From contig NZ_QJVB01000003.1 of NCBI RefSeq assembly GCF_003397705.1, forward strand, positions 310,001-374,000: 64,000 bases of DNA, in the 5' to 3' direction. This DNA comes from Gardnerella swidsinskii (GTDB taxonomy: Bacteria > Actinomycetota > Actinomycetes > Actinomycetales > Bifidobacteriaceae). This document shows positions 38,141 to 48,583 of the stretch, piece by piece (the stretch's first letter is position 1; each line of letters starts with the position of its first letter). The notes beneath the pieces are model-generated. The model was not told the DNA's origin, did not search any database, and saw nothing but the letters and a program-made list of their open reading frames with translations. The position numbers and the translations under genes were made by a program.

Positions 38141-39252
38141 ACTAATTTCCTTGAAGTTATAAACCACGACATTAATTCCCAAATTAAAAGTATCGACGCA
38201 AATATTGCAAACGGCCAAATAATTGGTTCAGGTCTCAAACGAGGTTTTGCTGTCTCGTTCATTCTCCATTGGTGTGAAAGAATTGGTTTTGCTTCGTCTC
38301 CAAATGTTACGTTTAAAGATGAGTGCATATACTTGCCGCTAAGCTCATCGGCAATATTTCGCAAGTTCTTTTCATCAAGCTTTGAAATCCCAGGATTTCC
38401 TGTAGCAGGATCAATAACCCATTGATTAGAGGTATTGTCTTCGCTGTAGTCGTCAAGTTGCAGCTGTGTTTTTTCCAAAGGTATTTTAGCTCCTTTAGAT
38501 GAGCCTATTCCAATAACAAATGCGTTAGTAATATAAGCTCTGAGCGATGAAAATGTGCGGCGCTTTCGTTGTGTTGTTTCCTCACCATCGCTTAAAACAT
38601 ACAAAACTGTTGTATCATCTGGATGAGCATCATGTATAGCTTTTGCAGTAAGCAAAGTTTGATCTATAGGAGCGTCAAGACTAGTTCCAGTAGCTACGCT
38701 AGTTGGTTCAGTTCGTAAAGTATTTATCCAATTGTCAACTGCTCTAGCATCAGGCGTTAATGGAACATCGACAGACGTAGAAGCACCAAAAGAAATAGCA
38801 GCAAAACTTGAGTTAGCATAGGATTTTGTTATTTGACGAATAATATTCCTTGCTGCATCAATACGCTCAATCTTACTATTTTTTGCATAATCAGCGTCTT
38901 TTGCTCTCATTGAACCTGTTATATCTAGAGCAATAATCACGTTTGTTGCATTTACTGCTCTTTGTAAAGTTGAACGCATAATACTTGGAGATAGCACGCA
39001 AATTATTAGCATTATGCATATGCCAATACGTCTTAATCTCATGCAAAAAGTTTCATCACTTGATCCTGGTTTCCTACGTATAGGCACAATTTCAAAAAAC
39101 ATTGCTGCCAACAAAACTAATATTGCAATAATCGCAATAATCCAGCCATATGATGGAGAAAAAACCAACTGACCTGCTTGAGAAGTGTCAGAAGCTTCAA
39201 TTTTAGCGTGTGCAAACAGTAGGGTAGTAGCAGAAAATAGTGTTGTTGTCAT
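38137..39252 (-). CDS. VWA-domain membrane protein (BatB-like)
   Basis: This 371-aa protein has an N-terminal helix (WIIAIIAILVLLAAMFF), a von Willebrand A domain with a metal-site sequence ALDITGSM in place of the canonical DxSxS, TPDARAVDNWI and VLSDGEET. A final C-terminal helix (WPFAIFASILLIWELMSW) is followed by a basic tail. The start ATG 39252 overlaps the preceding gene's stop as ATGA and is preceded by GAGGA. It acts with the MoxR ATPase and the other VWA protein as a presumed chaperone-like complex at the membrane. Confidence 0.82.
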   Translation of the reverse strand: MTTTLFSATTLLFAHAKIEASDTSQAGQLVFSPSYGWIIAIIAILVLLAAMFFEIVPIRRKPGSSDETFCMRLRRIGICIMLIICVLSPSIMRSTLQRAVNATNVIIALDITGSMRAKDADYAKNSKIERIDAARNIIRQITKSYANSSFAAISFGASTSVDVPLTPDARAVDNWINTLRTEPTSVATGTSLDAPIDQTLLTAKAIHDAHPDDTTVLYVLSDGEETTQRKRRTFSSLRAYITNAFVIGIGSSKGAKIPLEKTQLQLDDYSEDNTSNQWVIDPATGNPGISKLDEKNLRNIADELSGKYMHSSLNVTFGDEAKPILSHQWRMNETAKPRLRPEPIIWPFAIFASILLIWELMSWFITSRKLV

Positions 39253-40385
39253 CGCTTCATCCTCTTTGCAATAGCTAACCAAATCACAACGCTAAACACA
39301 GTAAGCAAAACCCAAAGACCAGGATCGTCGCTAAATGCAGACTGAGCAGTGCCTTGAGGAATTGCAGTATGTCTTTTTTCAATTTCTTTTACTAAATTAA
39401 TAACAGAATCAGAATTGCGTTGAGAAAGGAAAATTCCACCATGAGATTCAATAAGCTGTTTCATTTCTAACGTAGCATCATCATTCTCATTCTGTTTTGC
39501 GCCGGAATATAACCCGTCGACAGTAATTTTAGCTTGCTTTGTTAAATCTAAAGCTTGCTTTAATGAGTAAGTTTGTTTTCCAGAAACAACATTATCTGTA
39601 GCAAGAACAATGGAAGCACTTCTATTAAAACGGCTTTGTATTTTATGGTTATTATGAGCAGAACCATAAATAAAACCTGGAAGCATTGCTGCGCAACTAA
39701 CTAAACCGTCTCCAATAAGAGATGTTGCGTTTTTGCGATTTTGAGTTCCTTCAAGCCAGTCAGAAATTTCCTGATATTGGCGTTGTTGTAAACGATTAAT
39801 ACGACTTTGCGATTGAACTCCGCCAAGCAAATTTGCAGCATATTGCAATTGTTTTTTAGCTAGTCGATAATCGTCAGTCAGTGGAAAAACTGTTCTAGAT
39901 GTGGAGTTAAAAATGCTTAATCCAATGCGTTCACCCTGAAAATGCTCAATAAAATTAAGATACGCTTGAATTACTTCGCGATCATATGGTAAAGCAGAAC
40001 CTGAAACGTCTAAGCATAAAACAATGTCTCTAGAACTAACTTGCTCGTTCGCATTAAACACTCGGGCTGGTCTAGAAGCAACAGCAAGCGAACTGCATAA
40101 AGATACTACCAATGCAGCCGCAGCAAACCTTCTAAACATTCGCCACATATACCATGAATGACTAGTAGTAGTTCCTTGTAGATCATTGTCAAAAGTAAAA
40201 GTATAGAATTTTCGCGTAATATTACTAGTTTGACTCTTATACTTCTTTTTTAAAATATTGCTACGAATGGAATCTAAAATTAGTAAGATAGCAAAAATTG
40301 CTACAGAAATAACAACGCCTGCAACAAAAAGCAAAGGCCATTGCCATCTCCATGGCCATATGTATTCCCAAACATTATTACTCAT
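39249..40385 (-). CDS. VWA-domain membrane protein (BatA-like)
   Basis: This 378-aa protein has two helices near the N-terminus (around 15-40 and 85-105), a VWA domain with the MIDAS-type DIVLCLDVSGSALP, and SIVLATDNVVSGKQTYS. A C-terminal helix (WVLLTVFSVVIWLAI) precedes a basic end. The ATG at 40385 shares one base with the preceding gene's TGA. Together with BatB-like and DUF58 genes it forms the standard MoxR-linked set. The cellular role is unresolved in the literature I recall. Confidence 0.82.
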   Translation of the reverse strand: MSNNVWEYIWPWRWQWPLLFVAGVVISVAIFAILLILDSIRSNILKKKYKSQTSNITRKFYTFTFDNDLQGTTTSHSWYMWRMFRRFAAAALVVSLCSSLAVASRPARVFNANEQVSSRDIVLCLDVSGSALPYDREVIQAYLNFIEHFQGERIGLSIFNSTSRTVFPLTDDYRLAKKQLQYAANLLGGVQSQSRINRLQQRQYQEISDWLEGTQNRKNATSLIGDGLVSCAAMLPGFIYGSAHNNHKIQSRFNRSASIVLATDNVVSGKQTYSLKQALDLTKQAKITVDGLYSGAKQNENDDATLEMKQLIESHGGIFLSQRNSDSVINLVKEIEKRHTAIPQGTAQSAFSDDPGLWVLLTVFSVVIWLAIAKRMKR

Positions 40386-40912
40386 CAACGTTTGTCCTTC
40401 GTTTGCCAGCCTTCAAGCAATACTAAAACCCATTCAGCAGCCTGCTCAACAGTAGTATTTCGCGCTTGCTCGTTTGCTTTGCGATCAGCAAATTCTGGAG
40501 GATACAAAGCAGATATTGTTTGGCGTAACATATCAGCACCTTTTTTATTGCGCCATTTCAAACGCAAAGAAGCCAATTCTCCCAAAGTGTGAGTTTGAAT
40601 ATCTTCACCGCTCATCTTCGAAACATAAGATCTAGCAATAGAAGCCAATTCTGCACAAGCCTGATCTTTAGTAAGTTCATTGTTATGATACTTCTCAACA
40701 ATCGCATCAATATCTTTACGCCAAGCTTGTTTGTTTACATTATGAACGTGAACTGCTTCTGTAGAGTTGCTACTTTCAGTTAATTTTTTTGGCTTTTTAA
40801 AAGAAAAATATAAAACCGCAAAAGCAATAAAGATAACAACAAGCGATGCAGAAAGTAGTATTAAAAAAAGCGTTTCATCATGTAAAGGCTTTTGAATATC
40901 TTCCAGGCTCAT
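40385..40912 (-). CDS. Small membrane protein of the moxR-VWA cluster
   Basis: This 175-aa protein has one N-terminal transmembrane helix (LILLSASLVVIFIAFAVLYF) and a cytosolic helical domain with WRKDIDAIVEKYHNNELT and ACAELASIARSYVS. The position and layout resemble DUF4381-like or other small proteins seen between DUF58 and VWA genes, but I do not assign a family. ATG 40912 was chosen because AAGGAGG precedes it and the preceding gene's TAG ends 1 base before. It overlaps the next gene by one base. Confidence 0.7.
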   Translation of the reverse strand: MSLEDIQKPLHDETLFLILLSASLVVIFIAFAVLYFSFKKPKKLTESSNSTEAVHVHNVNKQAWRKDIDAIVEKYHNNELTKDQACAELASIARSYVSKMSGEDIQTHTLGELASLRLKWRNKKGADMLRQTISALYPPEFADRKANEQARNTTVEQAAEWVLVLLEGWQTKDKR

Positions 40913-40913
40913 T

Positions 40914-41855
40914 CTATTCAACCTCCTTGTTAAATGAGTCAGCAAGATAATTTGTACGGCTCACTTTTTGTGCAGAAATATGGAAAACTTCTTCACTTGA
41001 AGAACCATAAATTATTGAAGATTGAACACCAAGCAGCATATCGTATAAAGCGTTTATTCTAAAATTTCTACGAGCTTCGACTTCATTTTTATTTGATTCT
41101 TTTTTCAAAAACGCCGGTACTTTACGTAAAGTAATTCCATCAAATATTTGCAAATCAATTGCAGAATCAAAAGGATTAATAGGAGAGACAACAATAACTA
41201 CAAGCTTATGATTTTGCGTAATTTTACGCAAAGATTCAGAGTTATGAGCTTGTAATGCATACTCATCAGTTATTAAAACTACCAGACCATTATTGTCAAT
41301 ATTTTTTAGTAACGAAGTAAGCAACGCATCAATGTCTCTGGTATTCCTACGAGTATTAAGCAACGTATAATCTAGATTTCGCTCAAAATCAGAAAGATTA
41401 CTAGCAGAATGAACATTGATAACGTTTTTTCCATCTGCACACAACAAAGAAACAGCATCATGACGTTTTAAACTCAAAGATGCAAAAAAGCATGCAGAGT
41501 TAGACGCAACTTCATACAGAGATTCTCCAGAAACACAAGCTCCATTCATATTGATGCTTGTATCTAAAGCAATCCAAGTATGAGAAGACGAAGTACGCTC
41601 TCTAGAAGACACCATAGGTTGTCCAGTTCGAGCACTCGCAGACCAATTCATCATGCGAGCTTCATCTCCTGGCTGCCACGCGTGTATGTCAATAACATCA
41701 CCTGTGCCAAAACGTCTGTGCGAAGGATGGTCTCCCTCTAATAAGCCTAAAGCTTTACGCGCAATAGGCAAATCAATTCGCTGATCCAAAAGCTCAATTT
41801 TGCGACGCACGGCTTTAGCAGGTTCAGATAATACTAACCGCTTCGTACGCATCAT
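40914..41855 (-). CDS. DUF58-domain protein
   Basis: This 313-aa protein carries the DUF58 core FGTGDVIDIHAWQPGDEARM followed by NWSASARTG, near residues 50-80. It then has a VWA-like fold with IALDTSINM and VVLITDEYAL. These proteins are partners of MoxR AAA+ ATPases. The start overlaps the moxR stop by 4 bases (ATGA), with a second ATG immediately following. No membrane helix is visible, unlike many DUF58 proteins with N-terminal helices. Confidence 0.87.
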   Translation of the reverse strand: MMRTKRLVLSEPAKAVRRKIELLDQRIDLPIARKALGLLEGDHPSHRRFGTGDVIDIHAWQPGDEARMMNWSASARTGQPMVSSRERTSSSHTWIALDTSINMNGACVSGESLYEVASNSACFFASLSLKRHDAVSLLCADGKNVINVHSASNLSDFERNLDYTLLNTRRNTRDIDALLTSLLKNIDNNGLVVLITDEYALQAHNSESLRKITQNHKLVVIVVSPINPFDSAIDLQIFDGITLRKVPAFLKKESNKNEVEARRNFRINALYDMLLGVQSSIIYGSSSEEVFHISAQKVSRTNYLADSFNKEVE

Positions 41856-42985
41856 GGCACAGGAACCGTCTTAACTAATGCATCAATTACTTGATCTGTA
41901 GTAATAGAATCAGCTAAAGCTTCAAAAGTTAAAAGTATGCGATGCCTTAACACTTCATGCGCAAACAATTTAATATCTTCAGGTATCACATAATCGCGTC
42001 CAGAAAGTAAAGCGTGAGCTTGAGCAATACGAATAAGTGCAATTGATGCACGAGGGCTAGCTCCCATACGAACCAATGAATTAATCGTAGGAAGTGGATG
42101 CGTACCTTCACCGCGAGAAGTGGCAACAAGATCAACTACATACTTCATAACTGCTTCAGAAACGTGTATGTGACGCGCTGCAGTACGCATAAAAACAACA
42201 TCTTGCAAACTTATGCGTTGAGTATTTAGCTTTGAAGGATCAACGACATCCGATCCTCGTTGAGTAAGTAATTGCAGCATACGAACTTCCTCGTCAGGAT
42301 TAGGGTAAGTCATAACTGCTTTTACCATAAAACGATCCATCTGGGCTTCTGGAAGATTAAATGTTCCTTCTTCCTCAATTGGATTTTGCGTAGCAATAAC
42401 CATAAATGGTTGAGGCAGAGGAATTCTTTCGCCTCCAATAGTTGTTGCTCCTTCTGCCATAGCTTCAAGCATTGCAGATTGAGTTTTTGCGTTTGAACGA
42501 TTAATCTCATCCAACAAAATAACATTTGCATGGATAGGACCAATTTGCGTAGTAAAATGTTGGGAAGCAAAATCAAAAACTTGAGTACCAACTAAATCTG
42601 CTGGCATTAAATCCGGAGTACACTGCACACGACGGAAACTACCTGACATAGCTGTTGCAAGAGTTTGAGCAGCAGTAGTTTTTGCGAGACCTGGTACTGA
42701 TTCAATAAGAATGTGTCCGCCTGCAATAAGAGTAAGAATAAGAGACTCTCGTAAAGCGTCTTGACCGACTAAGGTTTGTGCAAAACGTGCGCGCAAAATA
42801 TTTGCAATTTGTTGGCAACGACGTATGTCATCACTCGAAATAGTTGCAGTGACTTGCGCACTTGTATTAGAAACAGCAGACGGCTGAGGTACAGCTGATC
42901 CAATGCCAAGCTTAGAAGCAATTGAAGTTTTATCGGTTAACGGTTTCTTCTGTGGTTGCGGTGGAAATAATGCCATAAGAGACAT
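41852..42985 (-). CDS. MoxR-family AAA+ ATPase
   Basis: This 377-aa ATPase, first in the cluster, has a Walker A-type ILIESVPGLAKTTAA, a Walker B VILLDEINRSNAKTQSAMLE, and the sensor region MVIATQNPIEEEGTFNLPEAQMDRF. It likely remodels or assembles the VWA proteins encoded downstream. About 85 N-terminal residues, rich in Ser/Thr/Gln, precede the AAA domain and look disordered. No good ribosome site was found at ATG 42985; 42976 is an alternative start. Confidence 0.92.
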   Translation of the reverse strand: MSLMALFPPQPQKKPLTDKTSIASKLGIGSAVPQPSAVSNTSAQVTATISSDDIRRCQQIANILRARFAQTLVGQDALRESLILTLIAGGHILIESVPGLAKTTAAQTLATAMSGSFRRVQCTPDLMPADLVGTQVFDFASQHFTTQIGPIHANVILLDEINRSNAKTQSAMLEAMAEGATTIGGERIPLPQPFMVIATQNPIEEEGTFNLPEAQMDRFMVKAVMTYPNPDEEVRMLQLLTQRGSDVVDPSKLNTQRISLQDVVFMRTAARHIHVSEAVMKYVVDLVATSRGEGTHPLPTINSLVRMGASPRASIALIRIAQAHALLSGRDYVIPEDIKLFAHEVLRHRILLTFEALADSITTDQVIDALVKTVPVP

Positions 42986-43066
42986 TTTAACCGATATGCA
43001 GTACTGACATGTTCAAAAATGGCATTTTTATTGTCTTTATAAGATAATTTGCAATATTTAAGACAA

Positions 43067-43783
43067 TTAGATTTCTTGAGAATCTAGGGACCAATTAATT
43101 GGCGAAACTCCCATATTAATTAAGGCCTGATTAGCTCTTGAAAATGGATGCGATCCAAAGAATCCTCGCATTGCAGAAAGAGGGCTTGGGTGCGCTGATG
43201 TAATAAGAGTTGCATTCGTCAGCAAAGGAGCCAAACTTTGCGCATTACGACCCCATAAAATAGCTACAAGCGGCAATGGATTACCATTGCAATCAGTTCT
43301 ATTGTTTAATGCTCGAATAGCTGCATCGGTTACAGGCTCCCAACCTTTTCCTTGGTGGCTATTTGCCTTACCGGCCTCAACAGTTAAACATCTGTTAAGA
43401 AGCATCACACCCTGCCTGGTCCACGGTGTTAGATCTCCACTTTTTGGAGTTTCTACACCTAAATCGTTTACTAATTCTTTATAAATGTTTATGAGACTTT
43501 TTGGCAGTGGGCGCACTTTTGCAGCTGTGCAAAAACTTAAGCCTACTGGATGGCCCGGCGTTGGATATGGATCCTGGCCAACAATTAAAACTTTAATGCT
43601 TTTTAGTGGAATAGAAAAAGCACGCAAAATGTTGTGGCTAGCAGGAAGAATATGATGTCCGCTTTCTATCTGCTCTCGCAAAAATACTCCCATTGCGCGT
43701 ATTTGTGGCTCAACTGGCTTTAATGCTTCAGCCCAATCAGGATCCATTAGCTCGTTTAAGGGTTTAATATTTTGAGGATTCAT
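43067..43783 (-). CDS. ung: Uracil-DNA glycosylase
   Basis: This ~238-aa family-1 enzyme removes uracil from DNA. The water-activating motif [17 protein letters not shown] (Asp near 70) and the minor-groove motif [18 protein letters not shown] are both complete. [12 protein letters not shown] also matches. ATG 43783 is chosen as it starts nearest the usual N-terminus; an in-frame ATG at 43828 would add 15 residues. No strong ribosome site decides between them. It is a single-gene unit, divergent from the LytR_C gene. Confidence 0.95.
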   Translation of the reverse strand: MNPQNIKPLNELMDPDWAEALKPVEPQIRAMGVFLREQIESGHHILPASHNILRAFSIPLKSIKVLIVGQDPYPTPGHPVGLSFCTAAKVRPLPKSLINIYKELVNDLGVETPKSGDLTPWTRQGVMLLNRCLTVEAGKANSHQGKGWEPVTDAAIRALNNRTDCNGNPLPLVAILWGRNAQSLAPLLTNATLITSAHPSPLSAMRGFFGSHPFSRANQALINMGVSPINWSLDSQEI

Positions 43784-43910
43784 ATTGCTACTGTATGTCA
43801 AGGCATACCATAAAAGGAAATCAATCAAATTTTCTAAATTTGTGCTTTGTGCTAAGCATTAGATAGTATAGATTCATTATTGTTTAAATGATTTTATAAG
43901 GAGTGCAATT

Positions 43911-44579
43911 ATGGCGCGAAATAATCAGAACGTGTCGTATACGCCTGATGCTTTTGATGAGCCACCAGAGGGACCGATTGGAGTTCATCGTGGAAATCCT
44001 GCGTGGTATGCCGTAATACTTCCTTATTTTGTTGCATTAATTGTTGCAGCGGTTGTTGGTGTTTTAGTTTGGGCTATCGCTTCTGGCGAAATCTCACATC
44101 TTCCGTTGCCTTGGAATCATCAGCAACAATCATCTCAATCAGCATCGCCTTCTAAGACTTCTGAAAACAAAAAGTCAGTTAAAAGCGACGAAGATAAATC
44201 TTCTGAAGGCGAAGATGACGACGATAATCAATCTGAAGAAAATAAATCAGATAGGAAAGATGCTGGTGACTCTAAGGATAATTCAGCAAATGATTCTAAG
44301 ACGCAAACTTCACTAGATAAATCAGTTGCTGTGAAAGTTCTTAACGCAACCAAGATAAGCGGTCATGCTGCTGCTGGAGCAGATAAGTTAAAGCAAGCGG
44401 GATACGCAAATGTGACAGCTGGGAATCCAACTGGTAAAGTCCCAGGCGAGTCTGTTGTTTGGTATAAAGACGATTCACAAAAAGCTGCAGCTGAAGATAT
44501 TGCAAAGACTTTAGGTATTAGTGCTGTCGAAAATGAAAAACAAATCGTTTCTCCGATTGTAGTTGTGCTTTGCAAGTAA
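43911..44579 (+). CDS. Membrane protein with LytR_C domain
   Basis: This 222-aa protein has an N-terminal cytosolic stretch, one transmembrane helix (AVILPYFVALIVAAVVGVLVW), a Ser/Lys/Asp/Glu-rich extracellular linker, and a C-terminal LytR_C domain (KVLNATKISGHAAAGADKLK and AAEDIAKTLGI). LytR_C domains are found alone or attached to cell-wall polymer ligases in actinobacteria; the function is unclear. AAGGAGT precedes the ATG. A perfect 12-bp stem terminator follows, before groEL. Confidence 0.8.
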   Translation: MARNNQNVSYTPDAFDEPPEGPIGVHRGNPAWYAVILPYFVALIVAAVVGVLVWAIASGEISHLPLPWNHQQQSSQSASPSKTSENKKSVKSDEDKSSEGEDDDDNQSEENKSDRKDAGDSKDNSANDSKTQTSLDKSVAVKVLNATKISGHAAAGADKLKQAGYANVTAGNPTGKVPGESVVWYKDDSQKAAAEDIAKTLGISAVENEKQIVSPIVVVLCK

Positions 44580-44597
44580 TATTTTTAGCATAAAAAT

Positions 44598-44630
44598 AAC
44601 CGGTTAGAATTATTTTCTAACCGGTTTTTA
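44598..44630 (+). terminator. Terminator after the LytR_C gene
   Basis: AACCGGTTAGAA (44598-44609) pairs exactly with TTCTAACCGGTT (44615-44626), followed by TTTTA. Confidence 0.9.
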
Positions 44631-44649
44631 TGTATAAACGCCAAAAAAG

Positions 44650-44676
44650 TTGGCACTCGGGTACATAGAGTGCTAA
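44650..44676 (+). promoter_or_regulatory. CIRCE operator 1 (HrcA site) upstream of groEL
   Basis: TTGGCACTC, 9 bases, GAGTGCTAA. The consensus is TTAGCACTC-N9-GAGTGCTAA; one base differs. HrcA binds here and represses groEL. The TTGGCA could double as a -35 element. Confidence 0.92.
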
Positions 44677-44684
44677 TCTTCAAA

Positions 44685-44711
44685 TTAGCACTCAAGCCTT
44701 GAGAGTGATAA
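44685..44711 (+). promoter_or_regulatory. CIRCE operator 2 (HrcA site) upstream of groEL
   Basis: TTAGCACTC, 9 bases, GAGTGATAA, again one mismatch, now in the right arm. It lies 35 bp (start to start) from operator 1, i.e. on a similar face of the helix after about 3.3 turns. Confidence 0.88.
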
Positions 44712-44722
44712 TAAGCAGCTGA

Positions 44723-46405
<1,683 letters not shown>

Positions 46406-46446
46406 ATTAAAAGTTGTAAAAATTTTATAGCTGAATAGCTCATAGT

Positions 46447-46488
46447 AAATGGCGGTATGCTCACAAGTAAAGTATACCGCCATTTATA
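46447..46488. terminator. Bidirectional terminator between groEL and the WXG100 gene
   Basis: AAATGGCGGTAT (46447-46458) pairs with ATACCGCCATTT (46474-46485), flanked by A- and T-rich sequence. Confidence 0.85.
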
Positions 46489-46511
46489 TTTCATTAGATT
46501 ATTCAGACTAT

Positions 46512-46805
46512 TCAGCCCATTCCAAATAGGGAAGTAGCTTGAGCTTCCGCATCAAGATACACTCCTGACGCATGTTGCATAGCTTGCTGAATTGCTTCTA
46601 ATGATTGTTCCATTTGTTGTTGCGCCGCTCGCCACTGCTGAGCGGTCGACGCAAATTGTGTAGCCGCCGATCCAGTCCACACGCTCTGCAATTGCTGTAA
46701 ATTGGTATACATCCCGTTGACTGCATCTCTAATTGCACTAACCGAGGTTCCAACGGCTGCCGCAGCCTGCTGAATTTGCTCTGAATCAACTCGAAATTGT
46801 GCCAT
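46512..46805 (-). CDS. WXG100 (ESAT-6-like) type VII secreted protein
   Basis: This 97-aa helical hairpin protein has the SVWTGSAATQFASTAQQW turn (W-x-G) and long Gln/Ala-rich helices before and after. Such proteins are exported by ESX/type VII systems as dimers. The ribosome site GGAGGGG is excellent. No T7SS ATPase or membrane genes lie in the window, so the secretion machinery must be elsewhere. It is a single-gene unit. Confidence 0.92.
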   Translation of the reverse strand: MAQFRVDSEQIQQAAAAVGTSVSAIRDAVNGMYTNLQQLQSVWTGSAATQFASTAQQWRAAQQQMEQSLEAIQQAMQHASGVYLDAEAQATSLFGMG

Positions 46806-46916
46806 ATTTCCCCTCCATTTGTTTTGCGTCTAAATAAACGCTTTTTATAAATTATTTTGCGAAACATTCCAAATAAATTAAGCAAGGATTTTTATAATGC
46901 TACTTTTACTTGTGTG

Positions 46917-47762
46917 ATGTCACGCTATTATGAATATATGCCATCAAAAAACTACGAAAAAGATTCATGCACCAATGTGGTTAAAAGCTTAACTTGCACG
47001 CGTATTGCAAATTTTAACTACCAGCATTCTCATTCAAAACTATTTTTAGCTAAACGCGTATTGCTTTTATTAATGGCATTTTTATTTAGTTTTTCTTTTA
47101 TTCTTCCAACTCTTCCAATAAATTCGCTCATATTTTTACCTTTAAATAGAGTAAATACAATTAATGCATATGCTGAAAGTAATGAGCAAAATTCTGGAAT
47201 AGTTGCAACAGACTCAATAACAGACACAGAAAATTTGCTTGGGGATTCTGTCAGTAAAGTTGCTGACATGATTGAGACAACAAAAAAGCGTACAGGAGTA
47301 AATGTTAGGCTCTTATATTTGTCTACTTTTGGAAATACAAAAAATCCATCAAAATGGGCTAGTGATTTGTTGATTAGTACGCTTCCAGCTAAAAATACTG
47401 TGCTGCTTGCAGTAGCAACTCATGATGGAAGATTAGTTGTAGCTGTTTCGCCTAATTCCGATGAATGGCTCAAAAATAAAAATACTGTAGACTCGTTATC
47501 CGATGCAGCTTATAAGCCATTAGTAAGCACAACTGGAACGCATTGGGATCAATCTGCAATAATGATGATGAAACAAATAATGCGTGCAAAACGTACGTCA
47601 ACAACTTCTTCTGCAAGTCTTATTTCTACAATTATTATGCTATTAATATTGTTGGCATTATTCTCAATAGTCGCGATTATTCTGTTTAGAAAGAATCGCA
47701 TACAACGTCAAATACTTGCTGGTGTTAGAAAAGCTCGTAGAAGGCACGCTCGTCACAGGTAG
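46917..47762 (+). CDS. TPM-domain (YgcG/PsiE-type) secreted or membrane-anchored protein
   Basis: This ~281-aa protein has a basic, hydrophobic leader (RVLLLLMAFLFSFSFILPT), an extracytoplasmic TPM-like domain of about 150 residues (GVNVRLLYLSTFG, then NTVLLAVATHDGRLVV), a C-terminal transmembrane helix and a strongly basic tail (KARRRHARHR). The start is uncertain (46857, 46917 or 46938 in frame); none has a clear ribosome site. TPM proteins are proposed to have phosphatase or photosystem-repair roles; here the function is unknown. It lies directly upstream of a two-component system. Confidence 0.6.
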   Translation: MSRYYEYMPSKNYEKDSCTNVVKSLTCTRIANFNYQHSHSKLFLAKRVLLLLMAFLFSFSFILPTLPINSLIFLPLNRVNTINAYAESNEQNSGIVATDSITDTENLLGDSVSKVADMIETTKKRTGVNVRLLYLSTFGNTKNPSKWASDLLISTLPAKNTVLLAVATHDGRLVVAVSPNSDEWLKNKNTVDSLSDAAYKPLVSTTGTHWDQSAIMMMKQIMRAKRTSTTSSASLISTIIMLLILLALFSIVAIILFRKNRIQRQILAGVRKARRRHARHR

Positions 47763-47840
47763 ACAAAAATATTCGATAACTTGTTTTATTTTCAGCAATT
47801 ATTCAGGAAACATTCAGCTTGATAAGTGATGCTAATCAAT

Positions 47841-48581
47841 ATGAGTAAGAACGTTGAAGCATCTATTGTCGTGGTCGATGACGAGCCATCAATCCGTGAA
47901 CTTTTGGTAGCATCTTTGCATTTTGCTGGGTTTGAAGTAGAAACTGCTGCATCCGGCTCAGAAGCTGTTGAAGTAATTGAACGAGTAAATCCAAATCTTA
48001 TCGTTATGGATGTTATGCTCCCAGATATTGATGGTTTTACTGTTACGAGGCGTATTCGTCAAAATGGAATTAAAGTTCCTGTATTGTTCCTAACTGCAAG
48101 AGACGATACACAAGATAAAATTATGGGTCTAACCGTTGGTGGAGATGACTACGTTACAAAGCCATTCAGCTTGGAAGAAGTAGTGGCAAGAATACGAGCA
48201 ATTCTTCGCAGAACACAAGAACCTGATGAAGAAACTCATATTATAAAAGTTGCGGATCTTGAGATTAACGAGGATTCTCATGACGTAACTCGATGTGGCG
48301 TGCCAATCGAACTTAGCCCAACTGAATACAAACTACTTCATTATCTTATGGACAATGAAGGTCGAGTTCTGTCAAAAAGCCAGATTTTGAATCACGTATG
48401 GCAGTACGATTGGGGCGGAGACGCAGCAATCGTTGAATCTTATATTTCTTATTTAAGAAAGAAGATTGATGGCATTGAAATTACTGATGATTCAGGAAAA
48501 CAGCAAAAAGTAGTTCCTCTTATTGAAACTAAACGTGGCATCGGTTATATGATTCGAGAGCCTAAGGCAGGTCAAGCCTGA
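47841..48581 (+). CDS. OmpR-family response regulator
   Basis: This 246-aa transcription factor has a receiver domain with VVVDDEPSIRELL, the phospho-acceptor Asp in VMDVMLPDIDGF (near 57), and KPF as the switch Lys. Its winged-helix C-terminus includes SPTEYKLLHYLMDNEGRVLS. The ATG at 47841 follows a run of in-frame starts (47826, 47829), so the N-terminus is not certain. The kinase gene starts 2 bases after its stop, so the two form a single operon. Similarity to MprA/TcrX-type regulators is by pattern only. Confidence 0.93.
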   Translation: MSKNVEASIVVVDDEPSIRELLVASLHFAGFEVETAASGSEAVEVIERVNPNLIVMDVMLPDIDGFTVTRRIRQNGIKVPVLFLTARDDTQDKIMGLTVGGDDYVTKPFSLEEVVARIRAILRRTQEPDEETHIIKVADLEINEDSHDVTRCGVPIELSPTEYKLLHYLMDNEGRVLSKSQILNHVWQYDWGGDAAIVESYISYLRKKIDGIEITDDSGKQQKVVPLIETKRGIGYMIREPKAGQA

Positions 48582-48583
48582 TC

